DNA from: Croceicoccus sp. Ery15
GTDB lineage: Bacteria; Pseudomonadota; Alphaproteobacteria; Sphingomonadales; Sphingomonadaceae
Length of the DNA stretch: 64,000 nucleotides
Direction: 5' to 3'
Assembly (NCBI RefSeq): GCF_020985305.1
Contig: NZ_CP087588.1
Span: 3,285,501-3,349,500 of the forward strand
Shown here: in pieces, positions 37,855 to 47,142 of the stretch
Position numbering within the stretch: position 1 is the first letter of the stretch
Layout of the letters: each line of letters opens with the position of its first letter
The notes under the pieces: model-generated
Database searches by the model: none
Seen by the model: only the letters and a program-made list of their open reading frames with translations
What the model was told of the DNA's origin: nothing
Made by a program: the position numbers and the translations under genes

Positions 37855-40800
37855 ATGGCCTTCACCGACATCTTCATCCGCCGCCCGATCCTCGCGATCG
37901 TCGTCAGCCTGCTGATCCTGCTCGTGGGCGTCAGTGCGATGTTGAGCCTGCAGGTGCGCCAGTATCCGCGCATGGAAAGCGCGACGATCACCATCGACAC
38001 GGCGCTGCCCGGCGCGACGCAGGACGTCATGCAGGGGTTCGTCACCACGCCGATCGCACAGGCGATCGCGACCGCCAGCGGCATCGAGTATCTGACATCG
38101 ACCTCGACCCAGGGCACAAGCCGGATCAGCGCCAAGCTGGTACTCAATGCCGATGCCGACCGTTCGATGACCGAGATCCTCGCCAAGGTGCAGCAGGTCA
38201 AGTTCCGCCTGCCGGCCGGCGTCACCGATCCGGTAATCAACAAGATCACCGATGGCGCCTCGGCCATCCAGTATATCACCTTTACCAGCGAGACCGTGCC
38301 GGCGCCGCAGATGGTCGATTTTGCGACGCGCGTCGCTCAGCCGCTCATCACATCCGTTCCGGGCGTCGCGTCCGCGCAGATCAGCGGCGGTGCTCCGCTC
38401 GCGATGCGTATCTGGGTGGACCCGGTCAAGCTCACGGCGCGTGGCCTTTCGGCCAGCGATGTCGCCACCGCACTGCGGTCCAACAATGTGCAGGCGTCGC
38501 CGGGCCAGCTCAAGGGCGCCAACACCGCCATCAACATCACCGCCGGAACCGATCTGCGTGATGTCGAGGCGTTCCGCACGATGGTCATCAAGACCGGATC
38601 GGACGGAATCGTACGGCTCGGCGACATCGCGACCGTCGAGCTCGGCGGCCAGAACTACGACGCCTCCTTCATCACGTCCGGCAAGCCGGCTGTCGCGATC
38701 TCCATTTCCCCGACGCCGGACGGCAATCCGCTGGAGATCGTCGAGGCGGTGAGGACACTGCTTCCCGACATCCAGCGAGTTGCGCCGCCCGGTCTCGAAG
38801 TCACCAACACGTTCGACGTGGCGCATTTCGTGAACGCGTCGATCGAGGAGGTCCAGCGCACGCTGATCGAGGCGGTGATTATCGTGATCGTCGTCATCTT
38901 CCTGTTCCTGGGTAGCTTCCGCGCGGTCATCATCCCGATCGTCACCATTCCGCTGTCGCTGCTCGGCACGGCGGCGCTGATGCTGGCGTTCGGCTTTTCG
39001 TTCAACCTGCTGACCCTGCTCGCCATGGTTCTGGCGATCGGTCTCGTCGTCGACGATGCCATCGTGGTGGTGGAAAATATCCACCGGCATATCGAGGAAG
39101 GCTTGAAGCCCTTCGACGCGGCGCTTGTCGGCGCGCGCGAGATCGTCGGGCCGGTGATCGCGATGACGATCACGCTGGCGGCGGTCTATGCGCCGATCGG
39201 GCTGATGGGTGGGCTCACCGGCGCGCTGTTCCGCGAGTTCGCGTTCACGCTGGCCGGATCGGTCATCGTCTCGGGCGTCGTGGCGCTCACGCTGTCGCCG
39301 ATGATGAGCGGCAAACTGCTCCATGCCAAGCTGGGCGAAGGCAGGCTGTCCCAGGCGATCGAGCGCAACATGCACAGGCTAACGCAGGGTTATGCCCGAC
39401 TGCTTGACAAGACCTTGGCCGCACGCGGCGCCGTGCTGATCGTCGGCGTCGCCATGCTCGGTGCGATCGTGGTGCTGTTCAGCGGCTCCCAGCGCGAACT
39501 CGCGCCGCCGGAGGACATGGGCTATGTCTTCGTCCAGACGAAGGCGCCGCAATATGCCAATGTCGATTATACCTCACGCTTCAACGCCGAGGTCGATGGC
39601 ATCTTCCGCTCGCTGCCGGAGTTCGCAAGCAGCTGGTTCGGCACCGGCGGAGAGAACAATGCCAATGGCGGCTTCGGCGGTGTCGTGCTCAAGGAATGGG
39701 GCGATCGGACACGCAGCGCCGACGACATCCAGGGCGAGCTGACCGGACGCAGCGGCGCGGTCACCGGCGTCTATGCCACAACCTTCCAGGACAGTCCGCT
39801 GCCCGCCGGCAGTGGCGGGCTGCCCGTGCAGATGGTGATCCGGTCGGCGGATGATTATCCCGAGATCTTCCAGACGCTCGAAGCGATCAAGGGCGCGGCC
39901 TGGGGCAGCGGCCTGTTCGCCTTCGTCGACAGCGACCTCGCCTTCGACAGTCCCGAAGCGCATATCAGCATCGACCATGAAAAGGCAGGTCAGCTCGGCA
40001 TCTCCATGGCGGAGATCGCAGACACGCTGGCGACCCTGGTCGGCGAGAACTATGTCAACCGCTTCAACTGGCACGATCGTTCCTATGATGTGATCGCCCA
40101 GGTGCCGCAGGAGCAGCGGCTGACGCCCGACAATCTCGGCCAATTCTACGTCAAGGCATCCTCGGGCAGCCTCGTGCCGCTGTCCACGGTCGCCAGCGTG
40201 GAGATCCGTCCCCAACCCAACAGGTTGCCCCAGTTCAACCAGATGAACTCGGCGACGCTCTCGGCGGTGCTGTTGCCGGGCGTGACGATGGGCCAGGCGG
40301 TCGACTTCCTCAAGAGCCAGCCGCTGCCGGCCGGCACCACGGTCGACTGGCTGTCGAACAGCCGCCAATATGTGCAGGAAGGCAACCAACTCACCATCTC
40401 GTTCGGCTTCGCGCTCATCGTGATCTTCCTGGTGCTCGCGGCGCAGTTCGAGAGCTTCCGCGATCCGCTGGTGATCCTGGTGACGGTGCCGCTCGCCGTG
40501 TGCGGGGCGCTGGTGCCGCTCTATCTCGGCTTCACCACGCTCAACATCTACACCCAGATCGGCCTCATCACGCTGATCGGGCTGATCTCAAAGCACGGCA
40601 TCCTGATGGTCTCCTTCGCCAACCAGATGCAGCGGCAGGAGGGAGCAAACCGGATGGAGGCTATGCGGCACGCCGCCGCCGTGCGTATGCGGCCCGTGCT
40701 GATGACCACCGCCGCGATGGCGGCGGGCCTGGTGCCGCTGCTGTTCGCGGGCGGCGCGGGCGCCAACAGCCGGTTCGCCATCGGCATCGTCGTGGTCATG

Positions 40801-40935
40801 GGCCTCTTGATCGGCACCCTGTTCACCCTGTTCGTGCTGCCGACCATCTACACGCTGATCGCGGGCGACCACCGCCCCAAGGCGGATGCACAGAGCGACG
40901 AACTCCCGGCCGAAGGAGGTCTGGCCCATGCGTAA
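37855..40935 (+). CDS. RND multidrug efflux permease (HAE-1 type)
   Basis: Inner-membrane proton-driven pump of 1026 residues, the usual size for AcrB-like transporters. The N-terminus FTDIFIRRPILAIVVSLLIL is typical; the proton-relay pair is D400-D401 in GLVVDDAIVVVENI, and the second half contains QFESFRDPLVILVTVPLAVC and GIVVVMGLLIGTLFTLFVLP. It probably exports drugs or toxic organics; the substrate range cannot be read from sequence. It overlaps the channel gene by 8 bp. As cargo of a conjugative element, it could transfer tolerance between strains. Confidence 0.94.
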   Translation: MAFTDIFIRRPILAIVVSLLILLVGVSAMLSLQVRQYPRMESATITIDTALPGATQDVMQGFVTTPIAQAIATASGIEYLTSTSTQGTSRISAKLVLNADADRSMTEILAKVQQVKFRLPAGVTDPVINKITDGASAIQYITFTSETVPAPQMVDFATRVAQPLITSVPGVASAQISGGAPLAMRIWVDPVKLTARGLSASDVATALRSNNVQASPGQLKGANTAINITAGTDLRDVEAFRTMVIKTGSDGIVRLGDIATVELGGQNYDASFITSGKPAVAISISPTPDGNPLEIVEAVRTLLPDIQRVAPPGLEVTNTFDVAHFVNASIEEVQRTLIEAVIIVIVVIFLFLGSFRAVIIPIVTIPLSLLGTAALMLAFGFSFNLLTLLAMVLAIGLVVDDAIVVVENIHRHIEEGLKPFDAALVGAREIVGPVIAMTITLAAVYAPIGLMGGLTGALFREFAFTLAGSVIVSGVVALTLSPMMSGKLLHAKLGEGRLSQAIERNMHRLTQGYARLLDKTLAARGAVLIVGVAMLGAIVVLFSGSQRELAPPEDMGYVFVQTKAPQYANVDYTSRFNAEVDGIFRSLPEFASSWFGTGGENNANGGFGGVVLKEWGDRTRSADDIQGELTGRSGAVTGVYATTFQDSPLPAGSGGLPVQMVIRSADDYPEIFQTLEAIKGAAWGSGLFAFVDSDLAFDSPEAHISIDHEKAGQLGISMAEIADTLATLVGENYVNRFNWHDRSYDVIAQVPQEQRLTPDNLGQFYVKASSGSLVPLSTVASVEIRPQPNRLPQFNQMNSATLSAVLLPGVTMGQAVDFLKSQPLPAGTTVDWLSNSRQYVQEGNQLTISFGFALIVIFLVLAAQFESFRDPLVILVTVPLAVCGALVPLYLGFTTLNIYTQIGLITLIGLISKHGILMVSFANQMQRQEGANRMEAMRHAAAVRMRPVLMTTAAMAAGLVPLLFAGGAGANSRFAIGIVVVMGLLIGTLFTLFVLPTIYTLIAGDHRPKADAQSDELPAEGGLAHA

Positions 40936-42388
40936 ATCGAGACTCTCGCTCCTGCTCTTGCCGCTGCTCGCTTCGGCGTGCGCGGCCGGCCCTGCCTATA
41001 AAAGTCCGCTCAGCCCCCCGGCGGCGGCAGGGCCGTTCGTTACGGAGGCGGCCGGATTTGATCGCGCCGCCGAACTACCGGATGACTGGTGGCGGCTCTA
41101 CCGCGATCCGGCGCTCGACGAGTTGGTGGCCAAGGCGCTGGCCGCCAACACCGATCTTCGCGTCGCCTCCGCCAATCTCGCAAGAGCCCGCGCGGTCCTG
41201 TCGGAAGCACGCGCCGGACGGCTTCCGTCCACCGACATCTCCGGCGGCGTCAGCTATGGCGACGGCGTCCAGGGCGCTGCCGGCCAGGGTGGCGGGCAAG
41301 GCGGAACGCCCGTCGGCGGCGATGCGCAATGGTCCCAGAATGCAGGCGTTGCCCTGTCCTGGGAAGTCGACCTGTTCGGGCGGGTGGGCCGCGCGATCGA
41401 AGCGGCGCGCGCCGACACGCAGGCCGTCGAGGCCGCGCGCGACGCCGTGCGCGTGACGGTGGTCGCGGAGACGACACGGGCCTATCTCGACGCTTGCGCC
41501 TCGGCCTATGCGCTGTCGGTGGCGCGGGAGTCGTTCGAGACCAGCAACCAGAGCCTGCGGCTCGTCACCGCGCAGGAGCGGGCCGGATCGGTCGGCAAGC
41601 TCGATGTCGAGCGCGCCGGTGCGGCCGCCGCAACCGCGCGCGCCGCGATCCCCGCGCTTGAAGGCCAGCGGCAGATCGTCCTGTTCGAGCTGGCGGCGCT
41701 GCTCGGCACCACGCCTGACCAGGTGCCGGAAGCCGCGCGCGCCTGCGCGGTGGCGCCCGAGCCGCTTGCCGCCATCCCAGTCGGCGATGGCGCGGCGCTG
41801 CTGCGCCGCCGGCCCGACCTTCGCGAAGCCGAGCGGACGCTCGCGGCCGACACAGCGCGGATCGGCGTGGCGACGGCCGATCTCTATCCCAGGATCAGCC
41901 TGGGCGGCTCCGGCAATTTCTTCCGCAACGATTTCGTGCGCGGGGGCGACAGCTTCTCCTTCTCGCTCGGGCCGCTCCTGTCATGGAGCTTCCCCAATAT
42001 GTCGGTAGCGCGCGCGCGGCTGCGCCAGGCCGAGGCCCAGGGCGACGCCTCGCTCGCAGCGTTCGACGGCCGCGTGCTGACCGCGCTCAAGGAGGTCGAG
42101 CAGGCGCTGACCAGCGTCGCGACCGAACAGGAGCGGCTCGACGCCCTGCGCGAGGCGCAGGAGCGGTCGGAGCGTGCCTATCGCTTCGCCGATCTGCGTT
42201 ATCGCGCCGGCTCGGTCGGCTATCTCGACGTGCTGGTGGCGCAGGCCGACCTGCTCAACGCGCGGACCGCTTACGCCACTTCCGTTCGCCAGCTCGCTTC
42301 GGTGCGGGTCGACCTGTTCAAGGCATTGGGCGGCGGGTGGCGCGACGTGCCTGTGACGGCCGACGCCAGCGGCGCGAGCCGGAACTGA
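40928..42388 (+). CDS. RND efflux outer-membrane channel lipoprotein (OprM/NodT type)
   Basis: 486 residues from the ATG at 40928. A lipoprotein signal (LSLLLLPLLASAC, Cys18) precedes two OEP repeats: DWWRLYRDPALDELVAKALA, ANLARARAVLSEARAGRLPS and the second repeat IGVATADLYPRISLGGSG through LRYRAGSVGYLDVLVAQADL. It forms the TolC-like exit duct of the pump. It is the last gene of the efflux operon and is followed by a weak terminator-like hairpin. Confidence 0.92.
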   Translation: MRKSRLSLLLLPLLASACAAGPAYKSPLSPPAAAGPFVTEAAGFDRAAELPDDWWRLYRDPALDELVAKALAANTDLRVASANLARARAVLSEARAGRLPSTDISGGVSYGDGVQGAAGQGGGQGGTPVGGDAQWSQNAGVALSWEVDLFGRVGRAIEAARADTQAVEAARDAVRVTVVAETTRAYLDACASAYALSVARESFETSNQSLRLVTAQERAGSVGKLDVERAGAAAATARAAIPALEGQRQIVLFELAALLGTTPDQVPEAARACAVAPEPLAAIPVGDGAALLRRRPDLREAERTLAADTARIGVATADLYPRISLGGSGNFFRNDFVRGGDSFSFSLGPLLSWSFPNMSVARARLRQAEAQGDASLAAFDGRVLTALKEVEQALTSVATEQERLDALREAQERSERAYRFADLRYRAGSVGYLDVLVAQADLLNARTAYATSVRQLASVRVDLFKALGGGWRDVPVTADASGASRN

Positions 42389-42414
42389 ATGGAGCAAGCC
42401 CCTCGGCATCCGAT

Positions 42415-42443
42415 CGAGGACTCCCGCGTCCGGGTCCTCGTTT
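42415..42443 (+). terminator. Weak terminator-like hairpin after the efflux operon
   Basis: CGAGGAC (42415-42421) pairs with GTCCTCG (42434-42440), followed by only three T. It lies 27 bp after the channel gene and 64 bp before the stress-protein gene. Readthrough is likely. Confidence 0.35.
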
Positions 42444-42506
42444 CGGGCCGGGGATACGGTCGCAACGATCGGGACGCGCTTAGACCATTGTCCAGGAAGG
42501 GATGTC

Positions 42507-43355
42507 ATGTTCAGCAGTTTCAAGGTCATTGCTGTCGTCGTCGATGAAACGCAGCGTGATAACAATGTGGCGGACCATGCCGCGCGGCTCGCCAAGCGCC
42601 ATGGCGCGCATCTGATTGCCATCTACAGTGCGGCCAACCCGGAGGTCTCGCTGAGTGGCAGCTATGCCGTCGGCAAGGAGGCGATCGGTGACGTCCTCAC
42701 CCACATGCGTTCCGAGCACGACAGCAAGGTGCTCAAGGCAGAGACGTTTCTGGCGGAACTCTCCCATCGCTACGATCTGAGTGTCGAGTTCCGTTTGATC
42801 TGGCGACAGGGAGACGATCTCGATCTGACAGCGCACGCACTCCATTGCGACCTTCTGATCCTCGCGCATCCCATGCCCGAGCGCGTGTCGAGCCTGCGTC
42901 CCGATCAACTGTTGCTGAATGCCGGAACGCCGGTGCTGATCGTGCCCGCGCAATGGGAGGGAGCGCGTATCGGAAGCAGGACCGTGATCGCCTGGAACGG
43001 CAGTCGGCAGGCCCGCCGGGGCATCGTCGACGCCATGCCGTTCCTCGCGCGATCCGAATGGGTGAAAGTGCTGCTGGTCGATGCCGACCGCCATCCCGAG
43101 AAGCACGGCCCCTATCCCGGCACCGACATGGCCCACTATCTTGCCCGCCACGATGTCGAGGCCGTCGAGGTCGAGCGGATAGAGGCGGGAGATCAGTCCG
43201 TCGCCGAGGCGATCCTGTCCTTCACGGCCGACCAGGACGCGGACCTCCTCGTCATCGGCGCCTACAGCCACCCGCTCCTGTTCGAGATGCTGCTGGGCGG
43301 GGTGACGCGCCCGCTGCTGACCGACACGACCGTTCCGCTGTTGATCGCACTTTGA
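42507..43355 (+). CDS. Universal stress protein (two UspA domains)
   Basis: 282 residues with tandem UspA-like domains. The first starts FKVIAVVVDETQRDNNVADH; the second has SRTVIAWNGSRQARRGIVDA near residue 155 and ends DADLLVIGAYSHPLLFEMLLGGVTRPLLT, with the G-x2-G-x9-G(S/T)-like nucleotide region present in a degenerate form. Such proteins bind ATP or act in stress resistance. It lies between the efflux operon and the LysR gene in the same direction. The frame from 42507 fits the family start. Confidence 0.82.
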   Translation: MFSSFKVIAVVVDETQRDNNVADHAARLAKRHGAHLIAIYSAANPEVSLSGSYAVGKEAIGDVLTHMRSEHDSKVLKAETFLAELSHRYDLSVEFRLIWRQGDDLDLTAHALHCDLLILAHPMPERVSSLRPDQLLLNAGTPVLIVPAQWEGARIGSRTVIAWNGSRQARRGIVDAMPFLARSEWVKVLLVDADRHPEKHGPYPGTDMAHYLARHDVEAVEVERIEAGDQSVAEAILSFTADQDADLLVIGAYSHPLLFEMLLGGVTRPLLTDTTVPLLIAL

Positions 43356-43408
43356 TCTCTAGGTTGGGCAAATGCAGCCAGTAAGAATCTATTGTCAGGC
43401 GACGCGAT

Positions 43409-44356
43409 TTGATTGAACTGCGACATCTTCGTTACTTAGTAGCGGCCGCCGAAGCTGGAAGTTTCAGCCGGGCTGCACGCGCACTAAATATCAAACAAGC
43501 AACGCTCAGCCGGCATATTCTAAATGTAGAGAAGCGGCTCGGTTTAGCGCTATTCGACCGAAGGACGCGCGGCGCCACACTTACGCGAGACGGCGAGACG
43601 TATCTTCGCACCGCGCAACGGATCGTGGACGAGTGGGAAGAACTGAACGCCTGGGTGCGTTCGACGCGCAATGGAGAGGCCGGCAGGCTGGGGGTGGGCT
43701 TCTATACCTCCTTTGCGGCCGAGAACCTGCGCGCCTCCCTGAGCGAGTTTGGCGAACGTCATCCCGAGGTGAAGCTGTGCGGGTTCGAGCGCGACCGCAA
43801 AATGCTGCTGGCCGGGATCGAAAACCGGGTGCTCGATATCGCGATTATGGTTGGCGAGTCGCCTTGTCCAGGGCTGCTTAACCGATCATTCTGGAGCGAG
43901 CGGATGATGGTGGCTATGCCGGAAGACCATCGCCTTGCAGCCTGTGAAAAGATTCACTGGGCCGACCTCATCGGTGAACGCTTTCTGCTGACGCAGCGAG
44001 ATCCCGGTCCAGAAAGCTGTAACATGATCTTTAGTAAGCTCGGGATGCCAGGCTACTCGCCTGAGATCGACATGGAGGACATCGGGCGCGATACTGTCCT
44101 AAGTATTATCGCGCTCGGTATGCATATTTCGATTGTCGAGGAATCTACTCTCGGCATCCATGTCCCCGGCGTGGTCTTCCGCGAGGTTCACGAGACCAAC
44201 GGCCACGCGCGGATCGGCTTTTCCGGCTATTGGCGCGAAGACAATGAGAATGCGGTGCTGCGCCGGTTTCTTAAGTTCGTCACCGCCCGCTATTCGATGC
44301 CGTCTGTGCCTGTGCCGCAACCATCGTCTCAGCAAACGGGAAAGGAGCCGTCATGA
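43409..44356 (+). CDS. LysR-family transcriptional regulator
   Basis: 315 residues, TTG start. The helix-turn-helix is FSRAARALNIKQATLSRHIL (about 19-38), followed by a linker helix and a periplasmic-binding-like effector domain. LysR regulators (traR) occur in Tn4371-like elements. It is convergent with the trb operon and its stop overlaps the start of an exclusion-like small gene (ATGA). It may control the efflux/stress genes, transfer, or both. The DNA here is less GC-rich than the trb genes. Confidence 0.82.
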   Translation: MIELRHLRYLVAAAEAGSFSRAARALNIKQATLSRHILNVEKRLGLALFDRRTRGATLTRDGETYLRTAQRIVDEWEELNAWVRSTRNGEAGRLGVGFYTSFAAENLRASLSEFGERHPEVKLCGFERDRKMLLAGIENRVLDIAIMVGESPCPGLLNRSFWSERMMVAMPEDHRLAACEKIHWADLIGERFLLTQRDPGPESCNMIFSKLGMPGYSPEIDMEDIGRDTVLSIIALGMHISIVEESTLGIHVPGVVFREVHETNGHARIGFSGYWREDNENAVLRRFLKFVTARYSMPSVPVPQPSSQQTGKEPS

Positions 44357-44661
44357 CGCAAGGAAAGACACTCATTATCGTGCTGGTCACGCTCATCATC
44401 GGGTTCGGAGCAGGTTTCGTGCTGCGCCCGATCATCGTCCCCGTCGATCGGACAGCGATCGTCGCCGGCTCGCCTGCCGCCGCCCCGGCGCCGGCCGAGC
44501 CGCGCGGGACGCAATATTTCGCGGCGCATCTCGATGAAGCGCGGCAGGTCGTGGCTCAATGCGCGGAAGGGACAGTGCGGAGCGCTGAGTGCGCCAACGC
44601 GGAGCAATCCGTGATCGAAGCGGAAGGCCGGGAGCGTTTCAAGAAGTTCATGGGGAATTGA
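44353..44661 (+). CDS. Small membrane-anchored entry-exclusion-like protein (C-X9-C)
   Basis: 102 residues: N-terminal membrane segment (about 7-25), a Pro/Ala linker, then a short periplasmic domain with two cysteines nine residues apart (CAEGTVRSAEC) followed by ANAEQSVIEAEGRERFKKF. This resembles TrbK/Eex-type exclusion proteins, which block redundant conjugation. It shares the C-X9-C spacing with the TrbK-like protein in the trb operon, and its last residues nearly match the end of TrbJ. It is coupled to the LysR gene. The function is inferred. Confidence 0.55.
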   Translation: MTQGKTLIIVLVTLIIGFGAGFVLRPIIVPVDRTAIVAGSPAAAPAPAEPRGTQYFAAHLDEARQVVAQCAEGTVRSAECANAEQSVIEAEGRERFKKFMGN

Positions 44662-44678
44662 GGCGAGCGAACCAGCCT

Positions 44679-44900
44679 TCAATTCCCCTGCGTGCGGTGC
44701 CGGCGAAAGGCCCGGTCGGTTTCCATGAAGCGGGTGAGCATTGGCGCGACCAGCTTGTCGGGCGGGACCGGCGCTCCCCCGGTCTCGGCCGCGAGGGCGG
44801 CGGCATAGGCTTGCAAGTCGCGATGCACGGCGGCGGGCAGCTCCACCGAGAGCTTGACCGGCCGATCGTCGGCCAACGGCCCCAGCTTCAATTTGCTCAT
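44679..44900 (-). CDS. DUF2274 domain-containing protein at the end of the trb operon
   Basis: 73 residues, start ATG at 44900 overlapping the trbI stop (ATGA). The sequence MSKLKLGPLADDRPVKLSVE followed by VHRDLQAYAAALA looks like a short ribbon-helix-helix-type DNA-binding protein, matching the DUF2274 family often found after trbI in alphaproteobacterial elements. It may autoregulate the transfer operon. The longer frame to 45149 only reads into trbI. Confidence 0.75.
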   Translation of the reverse strand: MSKLKLGPLADDRPVKLSVELPAAVHRDLQAYAAALAAETGGAPVPPDKLVAPMLTRFMETDRAFRRHRTQGN

Positions 44901-46129
44901 CGCGCGCCTCCGATCGGCTCCAATACAAGGTCGCGCGTGATAACCACGCGCAAAGGATGGCCCGGCCGAATGGTGAGCGTCGGCTGCACATTGAGCTGCC
45001 GACGCACGATCTGCTGGCCGGTCTGGTTGATGGTGTCTTGTGAGCCGCGGCGCAGCGCGCGGGTCAGGTCGTCCTCGCTGTCCGCGCCAAGCTCGGCCCC
45101 GACGCCGAGCAAGGTCGAGACGGCGGCGGCTTTGAGCAGATTGCCCCAATGCTGGTTCACGCGGTCCTGCAAGCCGGCGTATCCGGCCGCATCGGCGCCG
45201 GGCTGGCGCTCGAGAACGATCGAGCGGCCGTCCGGCAGGATCAGCCGATCCCAGGCCAGCAGCACGCGCGTCTGTCCGGCAGCGATCTCGCTGTCATATT
45301 CGCCGATCAGCCGCGCGCCCTGCGGAATGAGCAGGATGCGGCCCGTGGGGCTGTCATAGACGTTGGCCGTCACCTGGGCGGTGATCTGGCCGGGAAGGTC
45401 GGAGCGGATGCCGGTGATGAGTGCGGCGGGCACGATGCTGCCGGCCTGCACGATGTTGGGCGAGGCCGGCGCCATGAGCCGCTCGACGCTCACCGTGCGC
45501 GCATTGGACGCCTGCGCCATGAAGGCCCGCTTGGCGGCCTGGTCGCCCTGCGCGGCCGAGCCATCTGGTTGTCCTGGGGGCTGCGGAGCGGCAGCGTCCG
45601 GCGCTGCCATCGCGAGATTCGGCAGAGACGGCATTGCAGCGGCCCCGGCGCTGCTACCGCCGAGGAACACGCCGCTCATGCGGGCGGATTCACGTTCCTG
45701 CTCGGCGCGCTGGCGGGCGGCTTCCTCGGCCTGGGCGCGCGGATCGGGCTGGGCGCCGACCGGCGGGACCGGGACGTTCTCCCCGCGCTGCTGGGCGGAG
45801 ACGATCGGCCCGCCGAGGTCGCCGGGAAGCGGCGCCCCAAGTTTCGGGACTTGGCCGTAGTCCTTCGGCCCCGAATTGATCGTCTCGGACGTGGCGCGGC
45901 CATCGGTGCTGTAAAGTTCCTTAGCCTCCTTCTCGCCGGGCGGCTTGAGCGCGTAGATCAGCGAGCCGCCGATGCCGAGGCCGGCGGCGACGCCCATGAC
46001 GGCCAGCGCTTTGCGCGAGAGCCGCATGACACGGGGTGGCTCGCCGCGAAGCTGGAAGGCTTGAGGATCGGGGCGCGGCGTCTGCGGTGCGGGCGCTTCG
46101 GGCAGGGAATTGTCGGCGGGATCGCTCAC
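44897..46129 (-). CDS. trbI: Conjugal transfer protein TrbI (VirB10-like)
   Basis: 410 residues from the GTG at 46129 (GTGA overlap with trbG). A membrane segment lies near residues 38-55 (ALAVMGVAAGLGIGGSLIYA), followed by a Pro-rich periplasmic linker, and the VirB10 C-terminal domain with GSIVPAALITGIRSDLPGQI and LLIPQGARLIGEYDS. It spans both membranes as an energy-sensing scaffold of the type IV secretion channel. The longer frame to 46381 reads into trbG. Confidence 0.93.
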   Translation of the reverse strand: MSDPADNSLPEAPAPQTPRPDPQAFQLRGEPPRVMRLSRKALAVMGVAAGLGIGGSLIYALKPPGEKEAKELYSTDGRATSETINSGPKDYGQVPKLGAPLPGDLGGPIVSAQQRGENVPVPPVGAQPDPRAQAEEAARQRAEQERESARMSGVFLGGSSAGAAAMPSLPNLAMAAPDAAAPQPPGQPDGSAAQGDQAAKRAFMAQASNARTVSVERLMAPASPNIVQAGSIVPAALITGIRSDLPGQITAQVTANVYDSPTGRILLIPQGARLIGEYDSEIAAGQTRVLLAWDRLILPDGRSIVLERQPGADAAGYAGLQDRVNQHWGNLLKAAAVSTLLGVGAELGADSEDDLTRALRRGSQDTINQTGQQIVRRQLNVQPTLTIRPGHPLRVVITRDLVLEPIGGAR

Positions 46130-47142
46130 GGCCGCCCCCTGCGCCCATCGTCCCGCACGATGCGGACGCGCTGCTCGCTGCGCCGGTCGCCCAGGCGCAG
46201 CTCGGCGGCGGCGAACAGCCGGTCCACCACCATGTAGCGGCCCTGCACGCGGTAATTGACCAGCTCGGCATCGCCGGCCGCGCCGGTCACGAACAGCGGC
46301 GGCATCTCGCCCTGCGAGATCCCGGCCGGAAACTCGATGAACACCTGGGCGGAATCGTCGAAGGCGCGCACAGGCTTCCACGGCACACGGTCGCCGTCGA
46401 TCCGGTAGCGGAAATTGAGCGCGGACACGTCCACGCCGGTCGCCACTGGCGCGGCCGATGCAGCCGCCGCATTGCGTCCCTGCAAGGCGATCAGCGCGTC
46501 ATGCGGATAGGTCCACGATACCGAGGCCATGTAGGTCGAAGCCGTCGCGCGCAGCTCCACATGATAGGTGCGCCGATCGGTGTTGATGATGAGGTTGGTG
46601 GCGATGTCGGGCCGCGTGGGCTTCACGAGAATATGCACGCGCGCCGTCGCGCCGCTGCCGCTCACCGTATCGCCGATGATCCACCTGACCGTATCGCCCG
46701 CCGCGACCGGCCCCGGCCCCACGAGCTGCTCGCCTTCCTGCAAGGCGATGTCCGTCACCTGGCCGGGCGCGGTATAGACCTGATAGAGCGCGCCCTGCGT
46801 CCAGGGATATTGCTGGATGGCGTTCACATAGCCGTCGCGGGTGGGCTGCACGCGGGCAGCGGCATTGGCCGCCCCGACGCGGCGGCGCGGATCGGCAGGC
46901 TCGGAAGTCGGCGCGCTGGCCGTCACCGGCTTCAATTGGCCGGGGAGCGGCAGCGGCTCGGGGATCGTCACCACCTCGACGGCACGCGGCGGCTGTGCGG
47001 CCGGCGTCGCTGCGATCTCGCGCGGCGGATCGTCGTAAGCGATTGCGGGCGGCTTCGCCGAAGTAGTGGCGCAGCCGGCAAGCGCGGCGGCGGAGACGAG
47101 CAAGGCCGCCGAAGCGGAGCGGCGGAAAGGCGTGGGCGTCAT
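46126..47142 (-). CDS. trbG: Conjugal transfer protein TrbG (VirB9-like)
   Basis: 338 residues with a lipoprotein-type signal (ALLVSAAALAGCATT, Cys about 24). The C-terminal VirB9 domain has RTYHVELRATASTYMASVSW and VFIEFPAGISQGEMPPLFV. It forms part of the outer-membrane core complex with TrbI. It overlaps trbF by 4 bp and trbI by 4 bp. Confidence 0.92.
   Translation of the reverse strand: MTPTPFRRSASAALLVSAAALAGCATTSAKPPAIAYDDPPREIAATPAAQPPRAVEVVTIPEPLPLPGQLKPVTASAPTSEPADPRRRVGAANAAARVQPTRDGYVNAIQQYPWTQGALYQVYTAPGQVTDIALQEGEQLVGPGPVAAGDTVRWIIGDTVSGSGATARVHILVKPTRPDIATNLIINTDRRTYHVELRATASTYMASVSWTYPHDALIALQGRNAAAASAAPVATGVDVSALNFRYRIDGDRVPWKPVRAFDDSAQVFIEFPAGISQGEMPPLFVTGAAGDAELVNYRVQGRYMVVDRLFAAAELRLGDRRSEQRVRIVRDDGRRGRP

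Noticed and set aside
37816..39375. 519-codon minus-strand frame opposite the RND pump
   Set aside because: Shadow frame of the efflux pump, with biased Arg/Asp/His composition and no motifs.
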